Part shown: piece after piece, positions 9,407 through 22,725 of the stretch
How the letters are laid out: each line of letters begins with the position of its first letter
How positions within the stretch are numbered: the first letter of the stretch is position 1
NCBI GenBank assembly: GCA_001023535.1
Contig: CP011020.1
Span: 6,296,257-6,360,256 of the forward strand
Source: Pseudomonas chlororaphis
Lineage (GTDB): Bacteria; Pseudomonadota; Gammaproteobacteria; Pseudomonadales; Pseudomonadaceae
Direction of reading: 5' to 3'
Length of the DNA stretch: 64,000 bases
Program-made: the position numbers and the translations under genes
The notes under the pieces: model-generated
Databases searched by the model: none
Told to the model about the DNA's origin: nothing
The model's input: only the letters and a program-made list of their open reading frames with translations

Positions 9407-10141
9407 ATGCGTGTCGCCATACTGGATGACGAACCGGCCGAACTGCGCCGGGTGGAACAGACACTGCAACAAATCCCCGGCAGGGGTGAGCAGGCCTGGA
9501 CCCTGCACAGCTTCGAGCGCGGCGAGGACCTGCTGCGGCAATTGCGCCGGGAAACCTTCGACCTGTTGATTCTGGATTGGCAAGTGCCTGATATCAGCGG
9601 GCTGTCGCTGCTGCGTTGGACCCGTGAGCACATGGACTCGCCCCCGGCCGCGATCATGCTCACCAGCCGCGACGGCGAGCACGACATCGTCCAGGCACTC
9701 AACGCCGGGGCCGACGACTACGTAAGCAAACCCTTCAGGCCCAATGAGCTCAAGGCCCGAGTCACCGCCGTGCTGCGCCGGCACAACCTGCAACGCGTGC
9801 CCACCAGCGATGTACTGGTGTTCAATGACCTGGAGTTCGACGATGCCGAACTCACCGTCACCCGCGCCGGCATCCCCATCAGTTTGACCGAGCGGGAGTT
9901 CCGTCTGGCCCGCTGCCTGTTCGCCAACCTGGGTCGGCCGCTGTCCCGGGAATATTTCTACGAGCGCTTCTGGACCCACGAGGAAATGACCTCGTCCCGC
10001 CCCCTCGACACCCACATCTATCGCCTGCGCAACAAGCTCGGCCTGACAGCAGACCGCGGCTGGCAACTGCTGACGATCTACGGGTATGGGTATCGACTGG
10101 AGAGCGTGGCGGCGGAAAGCGAAGCATCGGTGGCGAGCTAG
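9407..10141 (+). CDS. OmpR/PhoB-family response regulator, 244 aa
   Basis: The receiver domain (residues 1-120) has the acidic pair Asp7-Asp8, the phosphorylation site Asp57 (LILDWQ), Thr86 and Lys108 (VSKPF). The C-terminal winged helix (about 135-235) contains LTEREFRLARCLF and DTHIYRLRNKLG, typical of Trans_reg_C DNA-binding domains. ATG 9407 follows AAGGA at good spacing. The gene is divergent from the histidine kinase across 263 bases that must hold both promoters, which suggests one regulatory system. Target genes are not evident from the sequence. Confidence 0.92.
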   Translation: MRVAILDDEPAELRRVEQTLQQIPGRGEQAWTLHSFERGEDLLRQLRRETFDLLILDWQVPDISGLSLLRWTREHMDSPPAAIMLTSRDGEHDIVQALNAGADDYVSKPFRPNELKARVTAVLRRHNLQRVPTSDVLVFNDLEFDDAELTVTRAGIPISLTEREFRLARCLFANLGRPLSREYFYERFWTHEEMTSSRPLDTHIYRLRNKLGLTADRGWQLLTIYGYGYRLESVAAESEASVAS

Positions 10142-10151
10142 ACCACACAAA

Positions 10152-10170
10152 GGCCAGGGCGCACCTGGCC
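10152..10170 (+). terminator. hairpin after the response regulator
   Basis: A perfect 7-bp stem, GGCCAGG (10152-10158) and CCTGGCC (10164-10170), begins 10 bases after the stop codon. There is little T run, so it may work with the adjacent REP element or with Rho. Confidence 0.45.
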
Positions 10171-10192
10171 ATCTAAAGATTCGGAGCCGTGA

Positions 10193-10273
10193 CGAGGAAG
10201 CTTGCTCCCGCTGGGCTGCGCAGCGGCCCCTTTTATGAGCGCTTCGCACTCAAGCGGGAGCAAGCTCCCTCGC
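10193..10273. repeat. REP/BIME-type inverted repeat between convergent genes
   Basis: The left arm (about 10193-10212, GAGGAAGCTTGCTCCCGCT) faces the right arm (about 10251-10273, AAGCGGGAGCAAGCTCCCTC). A GC-rich smaller hairpin lies between them. The pair sits between the 3' ends of the response regulator and the permease, a typical REP position. Confidence 0.75.
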
Positions 10274-10283
10274 CACAGTGATG

Positions 10284-11678
10284 TCAGCCGTGGCTCTGTA
10301 CCAGGCTGCCTGTCTTGCCAATCCGGCGACGTTGCACCAGCAGGCCGCACGCTACCACCAGCAGGCTGAGCAGGCCCGTGGCGAGAATCTCCACCCGATG
10401 GGCCTCCTGGAACAACATGATGGTCAGGGCGCCGACGATGAATACGATCACCGCGTAGGTCAGGCCCGGGAACAGCCACATGCTGAAAGCGATTTTTTCA
10501 CCGCGAGCCTTGCGCTGTTTGCGCATGCGCAGCTGCGAGAAAGCAATCACCAGGTACACCAGCAACGCAATCGCACCCGAGCTCGCCAACAGGAACTCGA
10601 AGACCGCCGCTGGCGCCACGTAGTTGGCGAACACGGCCAGGAACGCGGCGGCCGTCGACAGCACGACCGCCCAGTAAGGCGTGCCGCTCTTGTTGGTGCG
10701 CTTGGCCACGGCCGGCGCATCACCGCGCTTGCCCAGGGAGAACATCATCCGAGAAGCAGTGTACAGCGCCGAGTTCAGGCAACTGGTCACCGCCACCAGC
10801 ACCACCAGGTCGACGATCAGCTTGGCGTTGGGGATGCCCATGCGCTCCAGCACCGTCTGGTAAGAGCCGACATTGGCCAGCGACGGGTCATTCCAAGGCA
10901 CCAGCGCAACAACGATGAAAATGGACACCAGGTAGAACAGGCCGATCCGCCAGATCACCGAGTTGGTCGCCTTGGAGATTTGCTGGCCAGGGTTCTTCGA
11001 TTCAGCGGCAGCAATGGTGACGATCTCGGTGCCCATGAACGAAAACATGGTCGTCAGGATCGCGCCCAGTACCGCACCCATGCCGTTTGGCAAGAAGCCC
11101 TGGGTGTCGAACAGATGGGACACGCCACTCACCTGGCTGGTGGGCAGCCAGCCGAGGATCGCCAGGATACCCAGCCCGACAAAACCAATGATCGCCACGA
11201 CTTTGATCAAGGCGAACCAGAACTCGAACTCCCCATAATTCTTCACGCTGAACAGGTTGGTGACCGTCAGCAGCAGGGTGATGACCAGGGTAAAGACCCA
11301 GATGGCCACATTCGGGAACCAGGCATGCAGGATGGTGGCGGCGGCGTTGGCCTCCAGTGGAATCACCAGGACCCAGAACCACCAGTACAACCAACCGATG
11401 GTGAAACCGGCCCAATGGCCAATGGCGCGATCGGCGTAGGTGGAGAAGGAACCGGTGTCGGGCGAGGCGACGGCCATTTCCCCCAGCATACGCATCACCA
11501 ACACCACAAGGGCACCGGCGGCGGCATAGGCCAGCAGCACGGCTGGGCCGGCTGCGGCAATCGCATGCCCGGAGCCGACGAAGAGACCGGCGCCAATCAC
11601 ACCAGCAATGGACAGCATCGTCACATGCCGTGGTTTGAGTCCTTGTTCCAGACTATCGGAAGTTTGCGTACCGCTCAT
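10284..11678 (-). CDS. gabP: GABA-type amino acid permease, 464 aa
   Basis: This is an amino acid/proton symporter of the APC family with about twelve membrane helices, located in the inner membrane. The N-terminal signature LKPRHVTMLSIAGVIGAGLFVGSG and the helix-3 region GEMAVASPDTGSFSTYA are typical. Overall similarity is to GabP-type gamma-aminobutyrate permeases. Substrate choice within this subfamily is hard to read from sequence, and a different small amino acid remains possible. ATG at 11676-11678 follows AAAGGTAG at good spacing. No GABA catabolic gene is nearby, so the context does not confirm the substrate. Confidence 0.82.
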   Translation of the reverse strand: MSGTQTSDSLEQGLKPRHVTMLSIAGVIGAGLFVGSGHAIAAAGPAVLLAYAAAGALVVLVMRMLGEMAVASPDTGSFSTYADRAIGHWAGFTIGWLYWWFWVLVIPLEANAAATILHAWFPNVAIWVFTLVITLLLTVTNLFSVKNYGEFEFWFALIKVVAIIGFVGLGILAILGWLPTSQVSGVSHLFDTQGFLPNGMGAVLGAILTTMFSFMGTEIVTIAAAESKNPGQQISKATNSVIWRIGLFYLVSIFIVVALVPWNDPSLANVGSYQTVLERMGIPNAKLIVDLVVLVAVTSCLNSALYTASRMMFSLGKRGDAPAVAKRTNKSGTPYWAVVLSTAAAFLAVFANYVAPAAVFEFLLASSGAIALLVYLVIAFSQLRMRKQRKARGEKIAFSMWLFPGLTYAVIVFIVGALTIMLFQEAHRVEILATGLLSLLVVACGLLVQRRRIGKTGSLVQSHG

Positions 11679-11924
11679 TGAGACTACCTTTGGTATTTAG
11701 ATTTGTTCGATCCACCTCAACCCATCGTTTCTGTAAAAATAAAAAAACGATGTGTAAGTTATTTAATACGCAAGAATTGCGCCAGAATTTACTCCGCTCC
11801 CGTATTACGGGGGCCTGAGCCGCTTCGCAAGTCCTTGAGCATCAAAGCTTTTGTTCCACGTGTTACCGGGCTACCCGCTTTCTGACCAGCAGGTCGGGGG
11901 TCGGAAACGTGACTGAAGATGAAC
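11679..11924. other. spacer between gabP and the gyrB terminator
   Basis: This 246-base spacer must hold the gabP promoter, read leftward. A degenerate parS half-site (TGTTCCACGTG, 11852-11862) is present. I see no gene in it. Confidence 0.4.
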
Positions 11925-11958
11925 AAAAAAAGGCCAACGCAGGTGCGTTGGCCTTTTT
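11925..11958 (-). terminator. gyrB terminator
   Basis: A stem formed by GGCCAACGC and GCGTTGGCC with loop AGGT is flanked by an A run on the left and a T run on the right. Read leftward after the gyrB stop, it is a strong intrinsic terminator, and it is symmetrical enough to act in both directions. Confidence 0.9.
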
Positions 11959-11981
11959 CATTGGGGCGGTTGGCAGTTGGA

Positions 11982-15508
<3,527 letters not shown>

Positions 15509-15528
15509 CTAGCTTCTGCTGGGCATGA

Positions 15529-16632
15529 TTACAGACGCATCGGCATGACAACGTAGGCCGAATCGTCGTTGTCGGACTCTTGCACCAGCGCACTGCTGTT
15601 GGAGTCGGACAGGATCAGACGGACCTGTTCGGTGGTCATCACGCCCAACACATCCAGCAGATAGCTGACGTTGAAGCCGATTTCCAGGGAGCCGCCGCTG
15701 TAGTCAACGCCCACTTCTTCTTCCGCTTCTTCCTGCTCCGGGTTGTTGGCCTGGATCTTCAGTTGACCATTGGCCAGTTGCAGGCGGATGCCGCGGTATT
15801 TCTCGTTGGACAGGATCGCCGTACGGCTGAACGCTTCACGCAGCGCCTGACGATCGCCCAACACCAGCTTGTCGCCACCCTTGGGCAACACACGCTCGTA
15901 GTCAGGGAACTTGCCGTCCACCAATTTCGAAGTGAAGGTGAATTCACCGGTGGTGGCGCGAATGTGGTGTTGGCCCAGTACGATGCTGACGTTGCCGTCC
16001 GGTTCGGTCAGCAGGCGCGCCAGCTCCAGGATGCCCTTGCGCGGCACAATCACCTGGTGACGATCCGGTTGGCCGATATCAGCCTGCATCGAGCACATCG
16101 CCAGGCGATGGCCATCGGTGGCCACGGCGCGGATAACGCCAGCGGACACTTCCAGCAGCATGCCGTTGAGGTAGTAGCGCACGTCCTGCTGGGCCATGGC
16201 GAAGCTGGTGCGCTCGATCAGGCGACGCAGCTTGCTCTGATCGAGGCTGCAGGTCAGCGAGCCAGGGCCTTCTTCCACCGTAGGGAAATCATTGGCAGGC
16301 AAGGTGGACAAGGTGAAACGGCTACGACCGGCCTTGACCACGAGCTTCTGCTCATCGACCTTGATGTCGATCAGCGCATCGTTGGGCAAGCTCTTGCAGA
16401 TGTCCATCAGCTTGCGCGCAGGCACAGTGATGGAACCCGGATCGGCCGGCTCTTCAAGTTGCACCCGACCAACCAGCTCGACTTCCAGGTCGGTACCGGT
16501 CAGCGACAGTTGCTGGCCTTCGACAACCAACAGCACGTTGGAAAGTACCGGCAAGGTCTGGCGGCGTTCGACGACGCCGGCGACCAGTTGCAGGGGTTTC
16601 AACAGGGCTTCGCGTTGAATGGTGAAATGCAT
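15529..16632 (-). CDS. dnaN: DNA polymerase III beta subunit (sliding clamp), 367 aa
   Basis: DnaN forms the dimeric ring that tethers DNA polymerase III and other repair and replication proteins to DNA. The protein is the standard 367 residues. It begins MHFTIQREALLKPLQLVAGVVERRQTLPVLSN and ends with the family C-terminus DDSAYVVMPMRL. Three clamp domains of about 120 residues each are expected. It sits 36 bases downstream of dnaA and 20 upstream of recF, in the usual operon. Confidence 0.98.
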   Translation of the reverse strand: MHFTIQREALLKPLQLVAGVVERRQTLPVLSNVLLVVEGQQLSLTGTDLEVELVGRVQLEEPADPGSITVPARKLMDICKSLPNDALIDIKVDEQKLVVKAGRSRFTLSTLPANDFPTVEEGPGSLTCSLDQSKLRRLIERTSFAMAQQDVRYYLNGMLLEVSAGVIRAVATDGHRLAMCSMQADIGQPDRHQVIVPRKGILELARLLTEPDGNVSIVLGQHHIRATTGEFTFTSKLVDGKFPDYERVLPKGGDKLVLGDRQALREAFSRTAILSNEKYRGIRLQLANGQLKIQANNPEQEEAEEEVGVDYSGGSLEIGFNVSYLLDVLGVMTTEQVRLILSDSNSSALVQESDNDDSAYVVMPMRL

Positions 16633-16668
16633 GGTCTAGTCCCTTGCCTTAATAAGCTGCGCTGGTCA

Positions 16669-18198
16669 TCAAGTGGTCAGTGTACGCAGCAGGTTCTTGT
16701 AGTCCTCGCGGATGTCCGCGTCGGATTCCTTAAGTTCGTTGATCTTGCGGCAGGCGTGCAGCACGGTCGTATGGTCGCGCCCGCCAAACACATCGCCGAT
16801 TTCCGGCAGGCTGTGGTTGGTCAGTTCCTTGGACAACGCCATGGCCACCTGACGCGGGCGAGCCACCGAACGCGAACGGCGCTTGGACAGCAGATCGGAA
16901 ATCTTGATCTTGTAGTATTCAGCCACTGTACGCTGAATGTTATCCACAGAGACCAGCTTGTCCTGCAGTGCCAGCAGATCCTTGAGGGATTCGCGAATCA
17001 GCTCGATGGTAATGTCGCGACCCATGAAGTGGGAATGGGCGATCACCCGCTTGAGGGCACCTTCGAGTTCACGTACGTTCGAGCGGATACGCTGGGCGAT
17101 GAAGAACGCTGCGTCGTGTGGCAGCTCGACCTTGGCCTGGTCGGCTTTCTTCATCAGGATCGCCACGCGGGTTTCCAGCTCGGGTGGCTCGACAGCCACC
17201 GTCAGGCCCCAGCCGAAACGCGACTTGAGGCGTTCCTCCAGACCTTCGATTTCCTTCGGGTAGCGGTCGCTGGTGAGAATGACCTGCTGGCCCCCTTCAA
17301 GCAATGCGTTGAAGGTGTGGAAAAACTCTTCCTGGGAACGCTCCTTGCGGGCGAAGAACTGGATATCGTCGATCAGCAAGGCGTCCACCGAACGGTAGAA
17401 GCGCTTGAATTCGTTGATCGCGTTCAGCTGCAACGCCTTGACCATGTCAGCCACGAACCGCTCGGAATGCAGGTACACGACCTTGGCATTCGGGTTCTTC
17501 TTTAATAGGTGGTTGCCCACCGCATGCATCAAGTGGGTTTTACCCAAGCCCACGCCACCGTAGAGGAAGAGCGGGTTGTAGCCATGCTTGGGGTTGTCCG
17601 CCACCTGCCAGGCAGCGGCCCGGGCCAGTTGGTTGGATTTACCTTCGACGAAGTTTTCGAAGGTGAAGGTCCGGTTCAGGTAACTGGTGTGCTTGAGCGC
17701 GCCTTCGACCTGGACGTTGCGCTGCTCGGCGCGCACCGGGGCCTGCTGGGAGCTGGCGCCAGCCATGGGGTCGAAGCTGTCCCGCGAAGGTTCCTCGCTG
17801 ACGTGTGCCTCTTTTTGCGCACTGCGTTTGCTCGGCGCAGGCGCGGGAGCTGGCGCGGCATGGTTGACCGGCGCTGCAGTGGCCTGGACCTGGGAAGCAG
17901 CCGCCGCGGCGAGCGGGGCATTGGGCGCCGCGCGAGGGGCCGAGCTGCGTTTGCTGCCTATTAATAAGGACAACGCAGGCGCCGTGCCATTGCCATGCTC
18001 GTCGAGCAGTTCGAGAACCCGGCCCAGGTACTTTTCGTTGACCCAGTCGAGAACGAAACGATTCGGTGCATAGACGCGCAACTCGTCGCCTTCGGCTTCG
18101 ACCTGTAGTGGACGGATCCAAGTGTTGAATTGTTGGGCAGGCAGCTCATCGCGCAAAAGCTCCACGCACTGCTGCCAAAGTTCCACTGACACGGACAT
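16669..18198 (-). CDS. dnaA: chromosomal replication initiator DnaA, 509 aa
   Basis: DnaA binds TTATCCACA boxes and opens the origin. Domain I is residues 1-80 ([22 protein letters not shown]). An Ala/Pro-rich linker spans about 85-170. The AAA+ domain III has [15 protein letters not shown] (Walker A) and LLIDDIQFF (Walker B). Domain IV carries the DNA-binding signature [18 protein letters not shown] at 18196-18198 follows TTAGGGG. The gene reads away from oriC (18199-18758). A perfect DnaA box lies within its own coding sequence (16940-16948). Confidence 0.98.
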   Translation of the reverse strand: MSVSVELWQQCVELLRDELPAQQFNTWIRPLQVEAEGDELRVYAPNRFVLDWVNEKYLGRVLELLDEHGNGTAPALSLLIGSKRSSAPRAAPNAPLAAAAASQVQATAAPVNHAAPAPAPAPSKRSAQKEAHVSEEPSRDSFDPMAGASSQQAPVRAEQRNVQVEGALKHTSYLNRTFTFENFVEGKSNQLARAAAWQVADNPKHGYNPLFLYGGVGLGKTHLMHAVGNHLLKKNPNAKVVYLHSERFVADMVKALQLNAINEFKRFYRSVDALLIDDIQFFARKERSQEEFFHTFNALLEGGQQVILTSDRYPKEIEGLEERLKSRFGWGLTVAVEPPELETRVAILMKKADQAKVELPHDAAFFIAQRIRSNVRELEGALKRVIAHSHFMGRDITIELIRESLKDLLALQDKLVSVDNIQRTVAEYYKIKISDLLSKRRSRSVARPRQVAMALSKELTNHSLPEIGDVFGGRDHTTVLHACRKINELKESDADIREDYKNLLRTLTT

Positions 18199-18669
18199 CC
18201 CCTAAGTTGAAAGCCGGTGAGGCAAAAACAAGCGGCCATTGTAGCGATCAGGCGCGCACTTATCCACATGCAGGTTGCTGATCGCCCATGATTTATCAAT
18301 GCCTTAACAGCAGGAAAGGCGACCGGCGGTCAGTGGATAAGCTCTGTGGATAACCGGCCATGAGGTCGTTGCACAAGTGGGGGGCAAACTCGGTGGATAA
18401 ACGATCTGTGGATAACTACCGATTCCGCACACAGCTTATCCGACAGCGCAGCACAGCCTGAACACCGCTTTCCCGTGTAGTTGTCATTCTCTGTACACAT
18501 TGATCTAGAAGGGCTTGAATGGGTTATCCACAGATGGATGGCAGCCTAGCTTCTATAAGCTTTTACAGAAAAGCTTTAAATAATTCCCTTCTTTATATTT
18601 ATGTCTGGCACCGGAGGATGGACCCACTCGAGCGGCGGATATCTATTTAAAGGAAACGTTGGTTGGAAA
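18199..18669. other. oriC: chromosomal replication origin oriC
   Basis: The dnaA-rpmH intergenic region holds four perfect DnaA boxes: 18260-18268, 18345-18353, 18407-18415 and 18524-18532. Two near-perfect ones lie at 18332-18340 and 18392-18400, and a weaker TTATCCGAC is at 18436-18444. The strong pairs at 18332/18345 and 18392/18407 are closely spaced and in the same orientation. An AT-rich stretch at about 18551-18602 follows the rightmost box and is the likely unwinding element. This is the known position of the Pseudomonas origin. Confidence 0.92.
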
Positions 18670-18698
18670 TTGACCTAGAGGCTTGCTTTCTCTAGAAT
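18670..18698 (+). promoter_or_regulatory. rpmH promoter
   Basis: TTGACC (18670-18675) and TAGAAT (18693-18698) are separated by exactly 17 bases, a near-consensus sigma-70 promoter about 60 bases upstream of the rpmH start. Confidence 0.8.
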
Positions 18699-18758
18699 CC
18701 CCGGTCTCTTAAAACGGGGGCCATTCCGGCCCGTTGTGGACGAACCAGGTAACACGAC

Positions 18759-18893
18759 ATGAAACGTACTTTCCAACCAAGCACTATCAAACGCGCTCGT
18801 ACCCACGGTTTCCGTGCTCGCATGGCTACCAAGAACGGTCGTGCCGTCCTGTCGCGTCGTCGCGCCAAAGGTCGTGCGCGTCTGGCAGTTTGA
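18759..18893 (+). CDS. rpmH: 50S ribosomal protein L34, 44 aa
   Basis: L34 is a small basic protein of the large ribosomal subunit. The 44 residues begin [18 protein letters not shown] and end KGRARLAV, identical in style to all bacterial L34 proteins. It is the first gene of rpmH-rnpA-yidD-yidC reading away from oriC. The start ATG is at 18759 and TGA is at 18891-18893. Confidence 0.98.
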   Translation: MKRTFQPSTIKRARTHGFRARMATKNGRAVLSRRRAKGRARLAV

Positions 18894-18909
18894 TAATCCG
18901 GCACTGGAG

Positions 18910-19311
18910 GTGAGTCAGGACTTCAGTCGGGAAAAGCGTCTGCTTACTCCCCGGCATTTCAAGGCAGTCTTTGACTCCCCTACCGGCAAGGTTCCGGGGA
19001 AGAATCTCCTGCTCCTTGCGCGCAACAACGATCTCGATCACCCCCGACTCGGGCTGGTTATCGGGAAAAAGAGCGTCAAGCTCTCCGTTCAGCGCAATCG
19101 CCTCAAACGTCTGATGCGCGAATCGTTTCGCCTGAACCAGGATTCACTGGTCGGATGGGACATTGTTATCGTCGCGCGCAAAGGTTTGGGTGACGTAGAA
19201 AACCCCGAATTGATTCAGCATTTCGGCAAGCTCTGGAAGCGCCTGGCCCGTAACAAGCCGGTACCAGCAGCCAACACCGAAACTGTAGGGGTAGACAGTC
19301 CAGATGCGTAA
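18910..19311 (+). CDS. rnpA: ribonuclease P protein component, 133 aa
   Basis: RnpA is the protein cofactor of RNase P, which matures tRNA 5' ends. The protein shows [41 protein letters not shown] (the RNR motif) and [11 protein letters not shown]. The frame is open upstream, but homologues begin at [11 protein letters not shown], so GTG 18910 is the likely start. The nearby GGAG runs directly into the GTG, so spacing is poor and reinitiation after rpmH, which stops 16 bases earlier, is plausible. Its end overlaps yidD by eight bases. Confidence 0.93.
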   Translation: MSQDFSREKRLLTPRHFKAVFDSPTGKVPGKNLLLLARNNDLDHPRLGLVIGKKSVKLSVQRNRLKRLMRESFRLNQDSLVGWDIVIVARKGLGDVENPELIQHFGKLWKRLARNKPVPAANTETVGVDSPDA

Positions 19312-19549
19312 ACTGGCACTCGTTCCGATCCAGTTTTACCGCTACGCCATTAGTCCCTTGATGGCCAACCACTGTCGTTTCTACCCCAGTTGTTCCTGCT
19401 ACGCGTATGAAGCCATAGAAAATCATGGCCTTCTGCGCGGTGGCTGGCTGACCTTTCGTCGTTTAGGTCGCTGTCATCCGTGGAATCCCGGCGGTTATGA
19501 CCCGGTTCCGCCTATCCCTACCTCCCGTTCTTCTTCGATGGCCGAGTAA
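19304..19549 (+). CDS. yidD: membrane protein insertion efficiency factor YidD, 81 aa
   Basis: YidD is a small, membrane-associated helper of YidC-dependent insertion. The family pattern is clear: [34 protein letters not shown], then [15 protein letters not shown], including the conserved cysteines. It overlaps rnpA and ends two bases before yidC, so it is cotranslated in the rnpA-yidD-yidC unit. Confidence 0.95.
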   Translation: MRKLALVPIQFYRYAISPLMANHCRFYPSCSCYAYEAIENHGLLRGGWLTFRRLGRCHPWNPGGYDPVPPIPTSRSSSMAE

Positions 19550-19551
19550 TC

Positions 19552-21234
19552 ATGGATATCAAACGCACGATCCTGATCGTCGCCCTGGCAATCGTGTCCT
19601 ACGTCATGGTCCTTAAATGGAACCAGGACTACGGCCAGGCTGCCCTGCCGACTCAGAATGTTGCAGCCAGCAATACCGCACCGAGCCTGCCGGATGCCCC
19701 TGTTGGCAACACGGCTGCCAACAATGACGACATCCCACACCCGGCAAGCGATGCCAGCGCACCCGCCGAAGCCCCTGTGGCCGCCAGCAAGGATCTCATC
19801 CAGGTCAAGACAGACGTGCTCGAGCTGGCAATCGATCCACAGGGTGGTGACATCGCCCAGTTGAAGCTGCCGCTGTATCCCCGTCGCCAGGACCACCCGG
19901 AAATTCCGTTCCAGTTGTTCGATAACGGCAACGAGCGAACCTACCTGGCCCAGAGCGGCCTGATCGGCACCAGTGGCCCGGACGCCAACCCGGCTGGCCG
20001 CCCGGTCTACGCTGCCGAGAAGAAGACTTATCAACTGGCTGACGGTCAGGACCAATTGGTCGTGGACCTGAAGTTCAGCAAGGATGGCGTCAACTACATC
20101 AAGCGTTTCACCCTGAAACGTGGCCTGTACGACGTGACGGTCTCCTACCTGATCGACAACCAGAGCGCTCAACCCTGGTCCGGTGCGATGTTCGCGCAGC
20201 TCAAGCGTGACGCCAGCTCCGATCCTTCCTCCAGCACCGCCACCGGTACCGCGACTTACCTGGGCGCTGCCCTGTGGACAAGTTCGGAGCCGTACAAGAA
20301 AGTGTCCATGAAGGACATGGACAAGGCGCAGCTCAAGGAAACCGTCCAAGGTGGCTGGGTGGCCTGGCTGCAGCACTACTTCGTGACCGCGTGGATCCCG
20401 CAGAAGGGCGAAAGCAACGTCGTCCAGACCCGCAAGGACAGCAAAGGCAACTACATCATCGGCTACACCGGCCCGGCGTTGACCGCCGCACCAGGTGCCA
20501 AGGCTGAAACCAGCGCCATCCTGTATGCCGGTCCAAAAAGTCAGGCCGTCCTGAAACAGTTGTCCCCAGGCCTGGAACTGACCGTGGACTACGGCTTCCT
20601 GTGGTTCATTGCCCAGCCAATCTTCTGGCTGCTGCAACATATCCACAGCATCGTCGGTAACTGGGGCTGGTCGATCATTTTCCTGACCATGCTGATCAAG
20701 GGGCTGTTCTTCCCATTGTCGGCCGCCAGCTACAAATCCATGGCGCGCATGCGTGCAGTGGCACCGAAACTGGCCGCCCTGAAAGAACAGCATGGCGATG
20801 ACCGGCAGAAAATGTCCCAGGCCATGATGGAGCTGTACAAGAAAGAGAAGATCAACCCGTTGGGTGGATGCTTGCCGATCCTTGTGCAGATGCCAGTGTT
20901 CCTGTCGTTGTACTGGGTGCTGCTCGAAAGCGTGGAAATGCGCCAGGCACCGTTCATGCTGTGGATTACCGACCTGTCGATCAAGGATCCGTTCTTCATC
21001 CTGCCGATCATCATGGGCGCAACCATGTTCATCCAGCAGCAATTGAACCCGACACCTCCGGATCCGATGCAGGCGAAGGTCATGAAAATGATGCCAATCA
21101 TCTTCACCTTCTTCTTCCTGTGGTTCCCGGCGGGTCTTGTGCTGTACTGGGTTGTGAACAACGTGTTGTCGATCACCCAGCAGTGGTACATCACGCGTAA
21201 GATCGAAGCGGCGACGAAAAAAGCCGAGGCGTAA
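19552..21234 (+). CDS. yidC: membrane protein insertase YidC, 560 aa
   Basis: YidC inserts and folds inner membrane proteins, alone or with Sec, including subunits of the ATP synthase encoded downstream in this window. The N-terminal helix (RTILIVALAIVSYVMVL) is followed by a large periplasmic domain (about 60-350). Five C-terminal helices follow, with GWSIIFLTMLIKGLFFPL, NPLGGCLPILVQMPVFLSLYWVL and PAGLVLYWVVNNVLSITQQWYI. Length and the basic C-terminus are normal. A clear terminator follows at 21257-21281. Confidence 0.98.
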   Translation: MDIKRTILIVALAIVSYVMVLKWNQDYGQAALPTQNVAASNTAPSLPDAPVGNTAANNDDIPHPASDASAPAEAPVAASKDLIQVKTDVLELAIDPQGGDIAQLKLPLYPRRQDHPEIPFQLFDNGNERTYLAQSGLIGTSGPDANPAGRPVYAAEKKTYQLADGQDQLVVDLKFSKDGVNYIKRFTLKRGLYDVTVSYLIDNQSAQPWSGAMFAQLKRDASSDPSSSTATGTATYLGAALWTSSEPYKKVSMKDMDKAQLKETVQGGWVAWLQHYFVTAWIPQKGESNVVQTRKDSKGNYIIGYTGPALTAAPGAKAETSAILYAGPKSQAVLKQLSPGLELTVDYGFLWFIAQPIFWLLQHIHSIVGNWGWSIIFLTMLIKGLFFPLSAASYKSMARMRAVAPKLAALKEQHGDDRQKMSQAMMELYKKEKINPLGGCLPILVQMPVFLSLYWVLLESVEMRQAPFMLWITDLSIKDPFFILPIIMGATMFIQQQLNPTPPDPMQAKVMKMMPIIFTFFFLWFPAGLVLYWVVNNVLSITQQWYITRKIEAATKKAEA

Positions 21235-21256
21235 CTTGCTCTGTGGATAACCACAC

Positions 21257-21281
21257 AAAACGCCCCCTAGTGGGGCGTTTT
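21257..21281 (+). terminator. yidC terminator
   Basis: AAAACGCCCC and GGGGCGTTTT form a perfect 10-bp stem ending in T residues, 22 bases after the yidC stop. A perfect DnaA box (21242-21250) lies just before it. Confidence 0.92.
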
Positions 21282-21313
21282 GCTATCTGCCACTTTTGTC
21301 TGGATTCCGGTTT

Positions 21314-22684
21314 ATGAGCGCACCGCGTGAAACCATCGCCGCCGTTGCCACTGCCCAAGGTCGTGGCGGTGTCGGCATCGTCCGTCTTTCGGGGCCTCTG
21401 GCCAGTGTCGCGGCCAGGGCGATCAGTGGGCGCGAGCTCAAGCCGCGATTTGCGCACTACGGCCCGTTCTTGAGCGAGGACCACCAGGTACTGGACGAAG
21501 GCCTGGCCCTTTATTTTCCAGGCCCGAATTCCTTCACCGGCGAAGATGTGCTGGAGCTGCAGGGCCACGGCGGTCCCATCGTGCTGGACATGCTGCTCAA
21601 GCGCTGCCTGGAACTGGGCTGCCGCCTGGCCCGGCCGGGCGAGTTCAGCGAGCGCGCGTTCCTCAACGACAAGCTCGACCTGGCCCAGGCTGAAGCCATC
21701 GCCGACCTCATCGAAGCCAGCTCGGCCCAGGCTGCGCGCAACGCGTTACGTTCCCTGCAAGGCGCGTTCTCCCAACGTGTGCATAACCTCACCGAGCAAC
21801 TGATCGGCCTGCGCATTTATGTCGAGGCGGCGATCGACTTCCCGGAAGAGGAAATCGACTTCCTCGCCGATGGCCACGTCCTGGCGATGCTGGACAAGGT
21901 CCGCGACGAGTTATCCACAGTGCTGCGCGAAGCCGGGCAGGGGGCCTTGTTGCGCGATGGCATGACCGTGGTGATCGCCGGACGGCCAAACGCCGGTAAA
22001 TCCAGCCTGCTGAATGCATTGGCCGGTCGCGAGGCTGCCATTGTCACGGACATCGCCGGCACCACCCGGGACATCCTGCGCGAACATATCCACATCGACG
22101 GCATGCCGCTGCACGTGGTGGACACCGCCGGACTGCGTGACACCGACGACCAGGTGGAAAAGATCGGGGTCGAGCGGGCGTTGAAGGCGATCGGCGAAGC
22201 CGATCGTGTGCTGCTGGTGGTGGATGCCACCGCACCGGAAGCAGACGATCCGTTCGCCTTGTGGCCGGAGTTCCTGGAAGTCCGACCGGACCCAGCGAAA
22301 GTCACCTTGATTCGCAACAAGGCCGACCTGACGGGGGAAGCGATTGCCTTGGAGGTCAGCGACGATGGCCACGTGACCATCAGCCTGAGCGCGAAGTCGG
22401 CGGGGGTAGGCCTGGAACTGCTTCGCGAACACCTCAAGGCTTGCATGGGCTACGAGCAAACCTCGGAAAGCAGCTTCAGCGCCCGACGTCGGCATTTGGA
22501 AGCCCTGCGCCAGGCCAGCGCGGCCCTGGAACACGGTCGCTCCCAACTGACCTTGGCCGGTGCCGGCGAACTGCTCGCCGAAGATCTGCGCCAGGCCCAG
22601 CAGTCACTGGGTGAAATCACCGGGGCTTTCAGTTCCGACGATTTGCTGGGACGGATCTTCTCCAGTTTCTGCATCGGCAAATAA
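21314..22684 (+). CDS. mnmE: tRNA uridine-34 modification GTPase MnmE, 456 aa
   Basis: MnmE works with MnmG to add the carboxymethylaminomethyl group to U34 of certain tRNAs. The N-terminal domain begins [21 protein letters not shown]. The inserted G domain has [17 protein letters not shown] and NKAD. The C-terminus is the invariant CIGK. ATG 21314 fits homologues better than the in-frame ATG six codons earlier, although neither has a strong ribosome site. In Pseudomonas mnmE and mnmG normally lie close together; here an iron-uptake module separates them. A DnaA box lies in the coding sequence (21911-21919). Confidence 0.96.
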   Translation: MSAPRETIAAVATAQGRGGVGIVRLSGPLASVAARAISGRELKPRFAHYGPFLSEDHQVLDEGLALYFPGPNSFTGEDVLELQGHGGPIVLDMLLKRCLELGCRLARPGEFSERAFLNDKLDLAQAEAIADLIEASSAQAARNALRSLQGAFSQRVHNLTEQLIGLRIYVEAAIDFPEEEIDFLADGHVLAMLDKVRDELSTVLREAGQGALLRDGMTVVIAGRPNAGKSSLLNALAGREAAIVTDIAGTTRDILREHIHIDGMPLHVVDTAGLRDTDDQVEKIGVERALKAIGEADRVLLVVDATAPEADDPFALWPEFLEVRPDPAKVTLIRNKADLTGEAIALEVSDDGHVTISLSAKSAGVGLELLREHLKACMGYEQTSESSFSARRRHLEALRQASAALEHGRSQLTLAGAGELLAEDLRQAQQSLGEITGAFSSDDLLGRIFSSFCIGK

Positions 22685-22720
22685 AAAAGGGCTGTGGACA
22701 ATTTATCCACAGCCCTTTTT
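22685..22720. terminator. bidirectional terminator built on a DnaA-box palindrome
   Basis: AAAGGGCTGTGGA and TCCACAGCCCTTT form a 13-bp stem between A and T runs, serving mnmE rightward and the TonB receptor gene leftward. The right arm contains a perfect DnaA box (22703-22711) and the left arm contains the near-box TGTGGACAA. Confidence 0.9.
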
Positions 22721-22725
22721 GGGGG

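Noticed and set aside
11852..11867. Possible third parS (TGTTCCACGTG then TTACC)
   Set aside because: Only the left half matches; three mismatches in the right half make ParB binding unlikely.
11703..11885. 60-codon plus-strand frame upstream of gabP
   Set aside because: Lies in the probable gabP promoter region with no ribosome site and no protein-like composition.
15580..17505. 641-codon plus-strand frame opposite dnaN and dnaA
   Set aside because: Crosses two certain genes on the other strand; composition typical of an antisense shadow.
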